DNA of 64,000 nt, taken from contig JAPXFQ010000203.1 of assembly GCA_028564705.1 (NCBI GenBank), positions 1,364,001 to 1,428,000 of the forward strand. The letters are read 5' to 3'. Positions 1-15,088 of the stretch are shown here, piece by piece (the stretch's first letter is position 1; each line of letters starts with the position of its first letter). Position numbers and translations under genes: made by a program. This DNA comes from Apricaphanius iberus (lineage: Eukaryota > Chordata > Actinopteri > Cyprinodontiformes > Aphaniidae). The notes under the pieces were generated by a model. The model was given only the letters and a program-made list of their open reading frames with translations, had not been told where the DNA came from and did no database searches.

Positions 1-2121
<2,121 letters not shown>

Positions 2122-2334
2122 TAAATAAATGACAAAACTGAACTGAAACACAAACTCTTTATTAGTTAATGTAAATGTTTCTTTATTTGCCAGCATAACC
2201 ACGGACGTTTTCTTATACAGAACTAATAGGTTTATATATATATCTGCCTCAGTGTAAGACCACTGCGATTGTAAAATAAGGAGAAAAATAAGATCTTGCC
2301 ATTACTGACACTTCGTATCATTAGCTGATGTAGT

Positions 2335-2450
2335 TTTTTTGGGTTCTGGTCCTCGAGTGCCAGTGTTCTGCAATCTTTGGATGCATCGCTGCTCCAACAC
2401 AACTGAATAACAAGGCTAAATTACTTCCAGGACATGTTAGCAAGTTTTGC
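2335..2450. repeat. short teleost repeat fragment (CCTCGAG...CTGCTCCAACACA type)
   Basis: The run GGTCCTCGAGTGCCAGTG, followed by CTGCTCCAACACAACTGAAT, matches the left half of a very common short fish repeat whose two ends are near-inverted copies. A fragment of the opposite half appears at 3822-3862, and a fuller copy at 21226-21420. It is non-coding. The family assignment comes from memory of the consensus, so the boundaries are approximate. Confidence 0.5.
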
Positions 2451-3821
2451 AAAGGCCCAGGCTCTCATTTAAAATGATTTGCGTATATTCCTTACTAAAG
2501 CCATACTTGAAAAAAGGTAATCTTTTTTTTTTTTTTTTACTCATGCAAATTTTTTTTCTGATATATAAAAACATTTGCGTGTGCACAGCTACACACATTA
2601 TCTGCTTTTTAAATCACACTCTCCCTAGAAATGTGTTTAGAGGATTTTGCATCATAACACACCCCCTACGCATACCATGGAGTCCGCCATTGCTCCTCCA
2701 TTGCTGTAGTACCTCCATTTGGCCGCTAGGCCCCCATTGAAAAGCATTGGACTTTAGACACGTTAAAAACAACTTTAATGCCTGGTGCCAATTTTTTTAA
2801 ACTTTCTATGGCTTCATATTCTTCCTGAGATAACGCTGGGCTCGTTAAAAAAATAGGCACCAGGCTGGTTTTCGTAAGATAATTTTTTGAAATCTTGCAT
2901 AATTAATTAGGGGGCCGGACTTTGATTGACAGGCTGTTTCATTTGAATTTAATTATAGTAACACTACATTTTAATATTTATTTCAAGTTACTAGTTCTTA
3001 CCTTTTGAGGTTTGAGAAACAGGAGAACCGTCAGAGGAGCGCAGATACGGCAGCAGTCAGGGAGCAATATGGGCATGATTACGACCGAACTAAACGCCCA
3101 TACACGCCCCGTGAGGACAGAGTCAACAGTGAAGATCCCGCCCATATGCCCTTTTTAGGAACATGCTTCGTCAGAGCTGGGGAGGAGGAGTCTGTGAATC
3201 CGCCATGAATTCCCCCATGAAAGTGTGTCATTCTGGTAAACGGGGAGGAGTGAGGAGGCGCTGTCTGTTCTTTTTTACAGTCTATGGATGACATCTGTTT
3301 TGAAATGGTGCTATTTAAATAAGCTGAATTATATCGAATCACATTTTTTCTTTACTCCATATATTGATTTTTACAACTTGTTTTAATTAAAATTCACATA
3401 GCTTTAGACAAAATTTTTTGGACCAACAAGACCTCATGATTTTATCTGACAAAATTATTGAATCTGCCTAGAAGGCAGAGAGGTAGAGGAGTTGCTAAGC
3501 CACAGTTTTCTGGTTAAAAGCACCCTCTGTTTGCTTAGGCTAGCTGTGAGGGTCCGCAACTCGGAAAATGTGGCTTTAATTCACATTTTTCCATCTCACT
3601 GGCTGCGCTGCCAGTGTCCTCTGCGTCAGAAATGTGCATAAGCAAGCTCTTTAGTGTGCTTAAAGTTGCGCAAAACTTTTCCATCACATTTTATTCTATA
3701 AATCAATCACAAACTTTGCAGAAAAGAAGACTGACTCAACTTTCAGGCCCTGTTTTGTGTGTAAGCAAACTTTATAAAATAGACCCCTGGTCCTTAACCC
3801 TTCATTTGATTAAGATATGTT

Positions 3822-3862
3822 GAAGCAGGAATGCATCCAAAGATTGCAAGACAGTGAAAAAT
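3822..3862. repeat. second half of the same short repeat
   Basis: TTGAAGCAGGAATGCATCC and the following GATTGCAAGACAGTG resemble the opposite end of the repeat at 2335-2450. The two halves, about 1.4 kb apart, may be one copy split by a later insertion. The fragment is short, so this is tentative. Confidence 0.35.
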
Positions 3863-3952
3863 GAGAACTAGAGATATTTTAGGAATTAAATATTTTTTTC
3901 TCAAGTTTAATAGGTTGAGAATACAATAGGAATAGTTTCATGGCCTGGTTTA

Positions 3953-4602
3953 TACAGGTGAAACTTAAAAAAATAGAATATTATTCAAAAGTAAATTTAT
4001 TTAAGTAATTCATTGTAAAAGGTGAAACATAAAAATGAGATAGACTCATTACATGCAAAGCGAGATATTTCCATTTGTTATAATTTTGATAATTATGGCT
4101 TACAGTGTCATAGCGTGGTGTCTTCCTATCTTTGTCTATCTCTGCGTCCTTGATTGTCCCCACTTTTATACCTTTCTGTGTTACCATGTCTTTGCTGTTT
4201 CGTTGTCGTACAGTGTCTGAAGTCCTCAGCTCCCGTGACTTCTTTTGCTCCTGAGTTGTTAACCCTGACTGAGATCACCATTTCAGATTCTCTTTTTCAC
4301 CAACTACACCTACCTGCATCTGGCCAGCATCTCAAAACATGACTTGCAAAACCCCGAATTCAAAATCTCTGAAAATTAGAATATTACATGCAATCAAATA
4401 AATACGGTTTTTAAATAGAGAAACGTCTGACCTCTGAAAAGCGTAATTATGCACATTTACTCATCATATGTACTCACTTTTGCATCATTTACTGTCTCAG
4501 TGAGGCGTGGCATGGATGCCATCAGCCTGTGGCAGTGCTATGGTATTATGGAAGACCAGGATGCTTCAATAACGCCCTTCAGCTCATCTGCGTTGTTTGG
4601 TC
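3953..4602 (-). mobile_element. Tc1-like transposon fragment with a 250 bp insert
   Basis: The left part (3953-4103) holds a decayed terminal region (GTGAAACTTAAAAAAATAGAATATT, shown as positions 3958-3982) and TTATAATTTTGATAATTATG. The right part (4353-4602) starts AAAACCCCGAATTCAAAATC and runs into the end of a transposase gene read on the minus strand, around GGCATGGATGCCATCAGCC. These pieces are contiguous in the fish Tc1 family I recognise. The roughly 250 bp between them (4104-4352) therefore looks like a foreign insert of unknown type. The rest of the transposase is missing. It lies inside an abcc4 intron. Confidence 0.7.
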
Positions 4603-4865
4603 ACCTGTATATTCATTTCAATATTACGATCTCAAAATGGCATTTTCTACGTCTAAGAGCAAAGTATTTCCACTTACCTGTTTTCACAAAGTTTTCTGAT
4701 TTCCTTTTTGAGTGCACTTCAAGCTTTCTTCCTATCAGCTATAAAACGTAAATTTGGTAGAGGGGGCGCTGATTTACATTTCCGTCGGTGGGTGGCAACC
4801 CCCCACCCCCGAAGAATACAGCAGTAGCAGACTGTAAATTTCACCCCTAGTCCTTATATACTAAT

Positions 4866-5156
4866 TATCCATCCAGGGGGAAGTGGGAGCTGGTGCGGGG
4901 TACACCCTGGATGGGTCACCAGCCCATCACAGGGCAACACAGAGACAGACAGGACCAACACCCATGCACGCACACACTCACATCTAAGGACAATGTTTAG
5001 AGAAACCAATTAACCTAACAGTCATGTTTTTGAACTGTGGGAGGTACCCACGCATGCACAGGGAGAACATGCAAACTCCATGCAGAAAGACCCTGGGCTG
5101 GGATTTGAACCCACAACCTTTTTGCAAGGCAACAGTGCTACCCACTGCGCCACCTA
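4866..5156 (-). mobile_element. tRNA-derived SINE with LINE-like 3' tail
   Basis: Read on the minus strand, the element begins with a tRNA-like head. A box-A-like TGGCGCAGTGGG lies at about 5142-5153 and a box-B-like GGTTCAAATCC at about 5102-5112. A body with GGAGTTTGCATGTTCTCCC follows. The 3' tail contains TGATGGGCTGGTGACCC and CCAGGGTGTACCCCGC, which resembles the 3' end of fish L2-type LINEs and would let it borrow that LINE's machinery. It is about 290 bp, an almost full-length copy with modest decay, not a functional tRNA gene. Confidence 0.8.
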
Positions 5157-5164
5157 GTTCAACT

Positions 5165-5510
5165 TAGATACCGTTATCCCTCACTATTACTCAGTTTTCC
5201 TTTCGCGGCCCCACTGTTACGCTGATTTTTTTTCACAGTTCACTTTTACATGGTTTCTTTACAGTGCACTAACGCGTAGTGTGTTCTGCATCTTGATAGA
5301 TTGGAGCCATTTGTCAATCTCCTCCGTGTCATGTCTCTTGTGCTTGAAAAATGTATCATGTCTGGTTGTAAAAATCTCCAGAAGACAAAAAAGCTCAAAC
5401 AACTACATATAACTAGTGATCCTCACTTGGAAAAAGACACCTGCACTGAGACCTTCAGAGGAAATACGCACCTGAGCGCTGCACTAACAAGATTATAATG
5501 AAACCAACCA
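5165..5510 (+). mobile_element. possible pogo/Tigger-type DNA transposon fragment
   Basis: The block contains CCTTTCGCGGCCCCACTGTTACG and GGATTTTT-like runs (5210-5235), then TTTCTTTACAGTGCACTAACGCG. This texture fits a family of fish pogo-related elements. A 65-codon frame from 5301 contains KNLQKTKKLKQLHI but no diagnostic transposase motif. The right end is not defined. Confidence 0.35.
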
Positions 5511-7112
5511 TTCAGTGAAAATAAAATGAAGCAAACATTATTGAAGTATTAAAATGCAACAGCTTAAACAACTGAAAATGCTGCCACAGCTGAGCCCCTA
5601 GTTAATTTTTTTACATTGTAAATTACAGTGAATCAGATTTAATTTGCAGCATTTTTGTCATTTAATTTTATTTTACCATTGACTGATTACTAATGACATA
5701 AAATATCAAAAACATTTGGAACATACAAATAAAATGCTTTCACCCACCAACATGTATGTTCACATCGCCTGTTTATTTGAAAATAAAATCCGTCCTCCTT
5801 TCTTTTCAATAGACCTGTCTCCCTATTTTTTCTTCATCTTGTCGTTGCGTGACTCTGTTTACCTGTGTGCCGTCTCACTGGGCTAAAAATCCACTCTGAA
5901 GTCCCCAAACATTTTTGAAAGCACTGTGCTTTGGTTTTTCGTTGCTGCCATGGTGAAACAAGTTAGCACTAGTTCCAAACACGGAATCAATCAGTTTTGA
6001 GCAACAGGCATTCCCTGTAGTATGTTATGCAGCATTTCTCTAAAGCTTGTCACCACTGGTAAAGCTCAAAGTTGTTTGTAGGGAAAATGACAAACAAACC
6101 ATTCTTCCCTTCTGGGACTGGCCAGCTAGCACAGGAATCCTGTTTTTTTATAGTCTGTCATGCAAACAGATCTATCCCTTCTCCTTCAGCCATTGTGGAT
6201 GAAAAAATACACTGCTAGTTGTCGGTAGCTGACGAATCTCAGGGTTTAGGTCAAATATATTTTTAAATGTCGCCTTTCACACTCTCAGCGCTTATCCAAT
6301 CACATGATGTATACACGTTTACTTCAACATAACTCCTTCTAGTTTATGTTAGTGTCGCAGACTCGAGAGCTAATTGGCTATCGCAACTGACATTCATGTT
6401 TTGTCAGACGGACTTTCACATTTATCTCACATGGGATACAGATACCGTGCGTGGAACTCCCAGTGGGTGCTCGGTTTTTTTCTATGGGTACTTGTGCCCC
6501 GAAGCACACACGGAATCGGCGCCTATGTTTGACAGCAATTTGAAATTATGCATTTTTGACTCAACATTTTTGCTGAAATAATCTTTTGAGCTTGTTTAAG
6601 TAGACAGACAACACTGTAACCTCTAACTTGCTCAAGTTATATTTCTAACGCTTCTTGATAAAATTTTAATCTTTCTGACCTCAAGGACACCAGAGCTGCA
6701 TAGCTCTATTTAGATTCAGCAGTAGTGGTTCAGATAAGATTAAGAAAACTGTATAACAGCCTAACTAATATTGAGCTTCTCTGTCATTGCCTGAAAAAAA
6801 ATGTATATACTGTATGTGAGAAATAATTTAGAAATTAGAGACAATCTTTACATATTGAGATGAGAAAATGCAAGTATCATAGGAAAATTCATTTGACTAA
6901 TAGTTTTAACATGTGTTACATTAGCCTAAATGTCAGACCTTGATTTGATGACAGTAGGTTTGTATGTTGAAAAAAGTAAAACAAATCAAGGTTATAATGA
7001 TGTGAAAATCAGTCACCTCTGCTGAGTTAAAAATGCCGGATGGTCCTCATTATTCTTTCTCTGCTTTTGCACATACTTTGCAGCTGATGAGCCATTGTTC
7101 TGGCCTGGGTAA

Positions 7113-7346
<234 letters not shown>

Positions 7347-8261
7347 TAGTATTTCAGTATTTAATCAGAAAATGGAAAGAGTGTTTTATTAAATGGACTG
7401 AATTTATCAAACACATTTCTAGTCATATTTATCACTCGAAGCAGTTCCCACTACAACCACCTTCACTCATTCGCACTTACAAACTGCACATTTATAGACC
7501 AATACCAAGACTACTCTACCCAGTGATCCACAGTCCTGGGTAGTTTTGTTGTAACCTATCAAGAGTTCACTTTAATTGACAGGCAGGGAAAGAGGAGCAG
7601 TAACCAGAGAAAGACGCAAAAGGTCCATAGCAATTTTGGAGGAGCTCCAAATATTCACAGGTCTTTTGGGGTAATCTGTCCATCAAATATTTATTAGTCA
7701 TGCACTCCTCAAATCTGACCTTTATGGAAAAGTGGCATGAAGAAAGGCATTGTTGAAACTGAAGGTCTCAATCACTAAGTAACCGTGTGTTACTTGTTCT
7801 TTTTGAAATATGATCAGCCACCCTGAGTTGCACATGCTGGACGTGAAGATTTTCTCTAACCCCCATTTCCTGCATTAGACACAGACATGAAATAGCAGTG
7901 GCCACCAATGCCTTCTCTGCTGGCTTAACACAATCAGAAACTCTAACTTGTATTTCCAACCTTAATGATAATATTTGTTCAATTAAATTGTATTTTTTTA
8001 CCTCCAAAGGTCTATTCTATTTTTGTCTAACATTTCTCTTGGCTGTACACAGCTTCCCTACAAATCTGTGGATTATCGATATTTTGTATAATCAGAGTTT
8101 GGTCTCTTTTGTTTCTAGCGACAATCTAATCTAATCTGTCCAAGGCTTTCAGAATTAGTTGAGAAGGTATGAGCAAAATTACCAGCCATCTGTTATTATC
8201 AAAGCACATCTTAGAAAATTCACACACGTTTATTCTTTGGGATTTTTAAATTGTATTTGCA

Positions 8262-8390
8262 ATGGCTGAGGAAGGAAGAGAAGGGATTGATTTGGCTGCA
8301 GATATAATTGCCATGCCATTTTCAAGAAGGACGTTTCAAGAAACACGATTGGACAGACACGGCTTTCAGCATCAGCCTCCATGTTCATAG
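8262..8390 (+). pseudogene. possible hAT-type transposase N-terminal scrap
   Basis: A 42-codon frame starts ATGGCTGAGGAAGG and includes IIAMPFSRRTFQE before a stop. The phrase MPFSRRTFQE resembles the start of a zinc-finger (TTF-type) hAT transposase group that I recall from fish genomes. No downstream domain follows. It could equally be chance; the evidence is a single motif. Confidence 0.3.
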
Positions 8391-9571
8391 AAGAGGATTT
8401 ACTTATTGACCTGAAGCACACAGACAAGCTTTAAAACAGAGCTATTGAGGTCTTGCGAAGAAGAGAGAATGATTGGGGTTTAATTTCAAATAAGCAGGTG
8501 ATGTCAACAAGATTTAAATTGGTGAATGCAAACATTTTATTTGTATTTTTAATATGTTTTTGTTATTTTGTTTATTTAATAACAAAATTAAATGGCAAAA
8601 ATGCTTAAAAAAACAACAACTTATGATCCACTGCAATTTATAATGTAAATAAAGTGATGCATGCAGCTGCGCTAACGTGTAAAATTGCAAAATGCAAATA
8701 CTGTGTTTGCTTTACTTTCTTATGATCATTAAATTGCTGATTTCATTATTGCCTCATTAGTCTCTTATGAAATGGCGATAATACGCATATTATTGGACAA
8801 ATTTGTTTAAGCTCACATATCGTATTTTGGTGGAGTTAAAACTTTGTTGACTAATATTTTAAAATCGGCTTTTATCTTTCAGATTTGACAGTATACATAA
8901 TCTTAGTTTTCTATTCTTACTTGTAGATGTGAGCTTATTGATTTTAAATCATCCGTAAACTAAGTGTCACTGAACCAGCCTATTAAGTGTGTTGCAATGT
9001 GTATGTGTGATTGTGTATTGCTTCTCAAGCTGTGGTGTCACTTAAATGGTATGAGTTTTTTTTTGTTTTTTTATTTAGGTTGGACTATGCAGGATAACTC
9101 TGAACATCTAAGAGTAAAATGTACAGCCCACCACTGGGAAATAGAGAGTAAAAAAGAGCAAATCAGAAAACGCCAGTCCTAAGCCCTAAAAATTAGTATT
9201 CATCATGATGTTGCCTACCTTGGGTTACGAACAGCCATTGGAAGGCTGTATTAATTTTGCAGCCAGGAGAGAGCAGAGCATCCCAGGTAGTAGAAGTTAA
9301 CTATTAGCAACTCCACAACATGGCAGAACTCGTTGGGCTTGTGTTAATGGTGGACATAGCACATCAACCGTTGGAATTTGTCTTTGGAACACCAACAGCG
9401 AAATAAGTTAAGTTAGTTATTTGTTCAAGGGCAATGCAATAGTCATGTTGCTGTTAACCGTTTAGAAATGGAACGTTTGCATATTATGAATGTTAATGAG
9501 TAAGACTCATGATCCTGTCGTTTTCCCCTCTTCTTCTTCTCTGACAAACTGCAAACTCCCAAAACAGGAGT

Positions 9572-10161
9572 CTCAGGCCACGTCCACACTAAGCCGGGTA
9601 ATGCCTTGAACGTATAATTATTTAGTCTACACCCCCCTATCGTCCACACTAACCCGGCGTCGTTTAAGGTCTCTGGCCGGATAACTATTAGCCGGGTAAG
9701 AGAGCCGTGTAAATCTTAATTCAACGGCTAGGCGAGCTAGTGTGGACAACTTCCCCGGATAATGAAAGGAAGTGGCGTCAATGAATGCTGCATCAATAAC
9801 AATACGACACTACAGACAAAGACAACAGCGAAGAGTAATAAATCTATCTCGTTGTCTGTCCACACCAAAAACTCTCTCTTCTTCTGAGCAGCTATTGTTC
9901 TCTTCGGTTAACGAGACAAGCAGATGTGTACTGTGCTGTAGAGCTTCTTGTATATATTATGTAGGCGCTGGCGTCACGTAGATTATACACGTGTTCCGTT
10001 CGTCTTTTCGCGCATGCCCAGTATTTGCACAGACCGGTATAGGATTGCGCAATCATGGGAACCTACCAACGGACCTTAAACAGGGCGTAAATGCTCGTGT
10101 TGAGTGGATAACATTTAATTCCCCATATAACCTTATCGGCTTAGTGTGGACGTAGCCTGAG
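9572..10161. mobile_element. MITE with 24-bp inverted ends (CTCAGGCYACGTCCACACTAAG)
   Basis: The left end CTCAGGCCACGTCCACAC and the right end GTGTGGACGTAGCCTGAG are near-perfect inverted repeats about 590 bp apart. A second internal TCGTCCACACTAACCCGGCG follows the left end. The body is GC-richer than the intron and has no transposase frame. This is the structure of a non-autonomous DNA transposon. Superfamily was not assigned; I saw no clear target duplication. Confidence 0.8.
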
Positions 10162-10262
10162 AGCATTTCTTTGCACTCACAAGGTTGAGCTAGAGACCAC
10201 AGCAAATTTGTTGAAAACAAGAGTCAAAGAGGCCCTTTTAAATCAAAATGAGTATGTAGGGC

Positions 10263-10526
10263 AGAGGTCCCCAACCCCCTGGTACCGTGCTGTGGGATAG
10301 GTGGGACCACAAGCCGCCAAAAGAGGAAAAATAACTTACAATCTTTCTATTTTATTTATTCCATGAGTCTAAGCATTTTATTTTGAAAGATTTACTGGAT
10401 TTTCAACGTTATATCCGACTGTAGGAAGCTCGTCTGGGTCACGTGTCTTATGTTTCCTACGTGCTTTTGCTAGTGCTGTCTATTTCATTAGATTCTATAA
10501 CTTAATTATTTGGATAAATTGAGCAG
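10263..10526. mobile_element. hAT-like element fragment
   Basis: CAGAGGTCCCCAACCCCCTG at 10264-10283 resembles the CAGNGGTCCCCAACC terminal repeat of Charlie-type hAT elements. The AT-rich body (TTTTATTTATTCCATGAGTC, GGATTTTCAACGTTATATCC) fits a fish member of the group. The right end is missing; it abuts a Tc1-type terminal repeat. Confidence 0.6.
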
Positions 10527-10573
10527 GAATGTGGAAATATTCAAGTTGTACGAATACTTTTTCAAGACTCTGT
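10527..10573. repeat. solitary Tc1-type terminal inverted repeat
   Basis: ATGTGGAAATATTCAAGTTG, followed by GAATACTTTTTCAAGACTCTGTA-type sequence (10551-10573), matches the outer end of the Tc1-like family also present at 12898, 30228, 33640 and 51745. No transposase is attached. Confidence 0.6.
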
Positions 10574-11719
10574 ACCTCCTTACAGCCTTGCTAGCTTTAA
10601 TAACGGGAGTTCCTTCTGGGGGTTAACGTTGGAATGTGAAGTCTTCAACAGATGTTCTTCATATTGCCGCTTTTTGGAGTTTTTTTATCAGCACACCAGA
10701 GGCCCAGACAAAGCAGATACTTCTTTTCTGCATCGCTGCTGCCACATCTCCCAACATACCCATTTAATTCACTTATTTTACAACAGCTGGGTTGATTCCT
10801 CCCTCACAGCTTTCATTCTTATTGAATCCACACTTGTGCCACTTTATCTTTGGCTCTCTCTTGCTACTGCCTGCAGAGGTGCCAATTAGTGACATTCGTG
10901 GCAGCGTTTGTTAATCCTCTATGGAGGATGGAGCTCGACCTGACGGCTGTTTGACCAATAAGAGGGTTTCTCGGGAAAGCTAAGTGTCATGAACTGTTTC
11001 ACACCTATGCTTGTGTTAAATGCCCCTATGTGCTGAGGGGGAACTAAACCGTGACCTATGAGAGTTGACTTTGGCAAATAAAAAATAAAAAAAATGCCAA
11101 AATGCAAAGTCTGTGTTCCAGCGTTTTGCTCGTAAACAATTGATAATGACAGCAGCTGCAGCAGTCTCCCTTTCTCACCGACACAGTTGACAAACTGCTC
11201 ATTAGTGCTGTAAGGGGATCGGGCTTGTTTAAATTAGTCTGTGCTATAATTGTAGTCTTTTCTAAACTGCTTGAACTGGCACTATTCTTTTTGCGGTTTA
11301 CATAGCAAGCCATGACACAGAAATGATGGTAATTTTCTCCAGTACCTTGAGGGTGTGATTGTTGGATTTGACTGAGGACCACCTCTAGGCCTCTGCAAAT
11401 GCCTGGGTAAATACATGGATAAGTCTCTGATCTCCTGTCTGTCAGAGTCAGCGCAGCAGACTTTCGCTCTGCTAACAGGTTCCTCTCATTGTCAGCGGCC
11501 GTATCAAGCAGAAACAGGCGCCACTGTTTGGAAGCTGCCTGAGTCACACGAAATGGTTGGTTCCTTTTGCACTCCGAACCACTGTTTCCCCCATTCAAGT
11601 TTGCACCGTCTGCATCCTCCACTCAGCCAGTGAAACAGCTGAAATGTCAGTTTTCAGTGAACTAAAGTATACAGGTATTGGACCACAGACGTATTATTCG
11701 GCTGCCTCTGTGATTGCAG

Positions 11720-11854
11720 GTTCTGGATGCTGGCAGGATCCAGGAGTATGATGAGCCATACATCCTGCTCCAGAACCAGGATGGGCTCTTCTATCAGATG
11801 GTCCAACAGACGGGCAAAACCGAAGCTGCGTCACTGCTGCAAACGGCCAAACAG
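11720..11854 (+). CDS. abcc4: abcc4 exon: end of NBD2 and start of C-terminal tail
   Basis: The exon is 135 nt (45 codons), phase 0 on both sides, with acceptor GATTGCAG and donor CAG|gtatcc. It encodes [20 protein letters not shown], then [20 protein letters not shown] and QTAKQ. The VLD.GR..EYDEP block is the final beta-strand region of NBD2 in ABCC transporters. LFY.MVQQ.GK.EA starts the C-terminal extension typical of ABCC4. Length and order equal the human exon as far as I can recall. Confidence 0.97.
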
Positions 11855-13488
11855 GTATCCACCTATGACCTAAAGTAGGTCTCTCACTAAATAAGAGACC
11901 AGCCATCATGCACTAATCTCCTCAGACTCCAAAATATTACAAGCAGCAACAAAAGATGTCCATAACCCTGACAAAGCAAAGAAACTTGATTACCTTTTTA
12001 ATTTAAAGTGTCTGCTTGCAGCCTTGCAACACCGTGACATTAATTTTAAGAGAGAAATTGGCTCTTTGTAGATTCAGATCCACTGATGTTGTCGAACAAA
12101 CTTTCCATATTATCTCTTTTCTCATAATATAATTTTGAGATCATTTTAAATGATGAGTCTAGAAAAGCAGCTTTCTTTGTACTGTATCTGTTTGGGAATA
12201 TTGGGTTTAACTTCATCGTGATCCGGGATAAACTTTCTATGGGGATTACTGTAATAAAGAAAGTCCATATTTTTTTTTTCTTTCCCTGTGAAATTCATTT
12301 GTGATGTATTTCCCCTTCAGACACTGAACAGATAAGGGCTGGCTATTCATTGTTCAATTCCATTTTATGTGCATCTGTCTGGGACCACAGATACCATATA
12401 GCAACTTCAAACAGGTCTTTGTGAAATAAGAAAAAAAAGTCGGCATCATTTCATTTTCTCTCTGTCCCGCGCACAAATTTATCAGTGGTGCTGTATCTTC
12501 TCAGCCAGAGGAGTGAAATGAGTAAAATACTGATTTCAAAGACGCAGCACACTGTGGCATTATTTGGTATCGTCTTACCCTGCACACTGGCGTATTGGTG
12601 AGGACATTGTTCGAGCCCTTACGTTTCTTATTTTCTTCATTGTTGGCTGCTCTCCTCAGATCAGATTACGTCAGCATCTAAAACTGTCTAGCACCACTTA
12701 TTAAATACTGAGATGGTCTACATGTTGTGTGTCAGGTTTCTATAGTTGTCAGTCAAGGTTTAAATACATTCAATAATCTGATATCAACGTATGCCTCCTT
12801 TGTTCATGTTGAAAGGATATCCAGGAGCAGACAGTACATCTCAAGCTTTGAGACCAGAAAAAAATGTTATTTACTGAAAATTTTAGGGCAGTTACCTGCT
12901 AAAAGTATTCACACCCCTTTAACTTTTTCACACATTGTCTTGTTCTAACCACAGACATGGATATTGAAATTGGGTTTCATCTCATTAACCCACATAGCCT
13001 AACACATAAATGAAAAATTAAAGTATCATTATACATAGTTTTATCAACATTATTTGCCAATGAAAATCTGAAAAGTGTGGTGTGTGTTAATATTCATATC
13101 TCCTGAGTCTGTAATTTCTAGAATCCACTTTGGCTTCAAGCACAGCTGTGCATCTTAATACAGAAATTTATGAAAAAGTTTTCTTTTAGAAAATAACCCA
13201 AACTCAGTCAGATTGGATAAAAAGTTTCAACTATCAAGTCTTGCAACTGATAATATATTAGATTTAAATCTGGATTTGAATGAAGTAATCACATACAGGG
13301 ATATGGTTTTCATTAATTTTTTTATTTGGTTTTTATTTATTTCGAACACGGCTATGCACTGTTTCAATCAAAACAAAACAAATCCAAAGAAGGAAAAAAG
13401 AAAAACACTTCTTAATGCACCACCATCATTAAAAAGGAGCAGGAAGAAGGGAATCTTATCATACTAGCCCCTTTCTTGAACATTAAAT

Positions 13489-13945
13489 TAGGGATGTCCA
13501 GATCCGATCACGTGCTTGGAAATCAGACCCTATCACATGGTTTAATACTCAATCGGAATTGGTTGTTTCCTCCCAATCAGGACTTGGAATCACAAACACA
13601 TATATATATTTCTCATTATTAAATTTATTTAAGTTGAGGCGCTATTTATTTTTGCTTTTTAATATTTACGAAAGTCCTAAAGTGAAGAATTTCTGTTACT
13701 TGTTATTTAATTGTTCAAGCTACCCCACAGAAGATCTCTGTTGGTTTACAGAGTTTTAAATGTTAAAATAAGGTAAATAAAAAAAATAAAAAATAGGAAC
13801 ACTCTGGATCTGTTAATTCGCTCTTCTTCATTATTTTTTAAATGTACTGTAGATGTATCAGATCGGGACTCAGTTTCGGTAGATACTCCGAGTCAAATGA
13901 CTTGTACTCAAGGCCAAAAAAATCTGATAGGCGGTATGTCAATAA
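13489..13945. mobile_element. hAT-type MITE (TAGGGATGTCC ends)
   Basis: The left end TTAGGGATGTCCAGATCCG is followed by GATCACGTGCTTGGAAATC. Near the right end are GTATCAGATCGGGACTC and GGTAGATACTCCGAGTC, then a decayed terminal CTGATAGGCGG. This order is that of a widespread fish non-autonomous hAT element with TAGGGATGTCCC termini. It has no coding capacity. It sits inside the foreign block that splits the Tc1-like element. Confidence 0.7.
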
Positions 13946-15088
13946 TCAACAGTCAGTATCACATATAGGAATCATATTTGCCTCACTTACAGTCTCCATA
14001 CAAGCCATTTTGTTCATCAAATTTATACATTCTAAGTGTTCTGTTTTCGTAAATCATTTTAAACTGAATCATTTTTACAAACATCTTCAGCTTGTTCTGT
14101 AATGAATTTTACACTCGAATGCACCTCGTTTTTAAAGTAGTCCTTGCAAATTAATATTTAAAATTAAATTTAATTCTATTGTCCTGATCTTTTGACCTAA
14201 AAGGTAACAACTTCTGCAAACCTGCTGGTAATAATTGTCTTTTTGACTCATACATACTAATAATTTGTGTAACTCAACAAATGTTAAAGTTGCATAAGTA
14301 CTGACTTACTAAATACTATAGTAGTGTGCACTCTTGAATTTGCTTTGTGTATACTGCTCTTTTGTGTAAAATGAACAACTTTATGTTAGTCACATATTTA
14401 TCGCCCCACACTTCCAAACCATAACAGAAATGGCAGAATAAGTTAACAATCTAAAATGTGCAATACACACATATTTTACTTTGTTCAAGCAGCAATATTC
14501 TTTAACATCTTGGTAACATCTTTAATGCGTATGATATAAGATGTCCATGTCTGGCTGTGTCGTAAGTGCCATTGTATTACAGGAAATTGAAACCCTGCAC
14601 CAGTCTAAAGTCTTATCTAGTGTCTAATCAAGTATCAGGGTGATTTGCCTTGTATTTAGCTGCTGTCAGCTTCCCCATTCCTGCTAAAGAAAAACATTCC
14701 CACAGAATGATGCACACCATGTTGTGGAAAGTCAATGGTGTTTGTAGCTTGATATCCACCTTTTAGTTTTTTTTAAACTACATTTGGTTTTTCAGTGGCC
14801 TCATCTGGCCAGACCAGCTTATTCCCTTACATGTATTGTGACAAATGGCAAAGGTCTTATTATGATTCAACAATGTTTTTACTTCGCATCTTTTACATTA
14901 TGTCCTGATTCGTGCAGTTCACAACTGATAGTGTTTGAGTCAAAAGATTCTCCCACCTGACCTATGTATCTCTGTAATTCATTCAGAGTTGTCATGGCCT
15001 GTTAGCTGCTTCTCTGATTAATTTAGCATTGTCATGTATCTGTAGGTTTGCAACTGTGTCATACTCTTTCCATTGTTAGAAGGGGGAT

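Noticed and set aside
5100..5156. tRNA-like sequence on the minus strand
   Set aside because: It is the head of a SINE, not a tRNA gene; stems do not close and a LINE-like tail follows.
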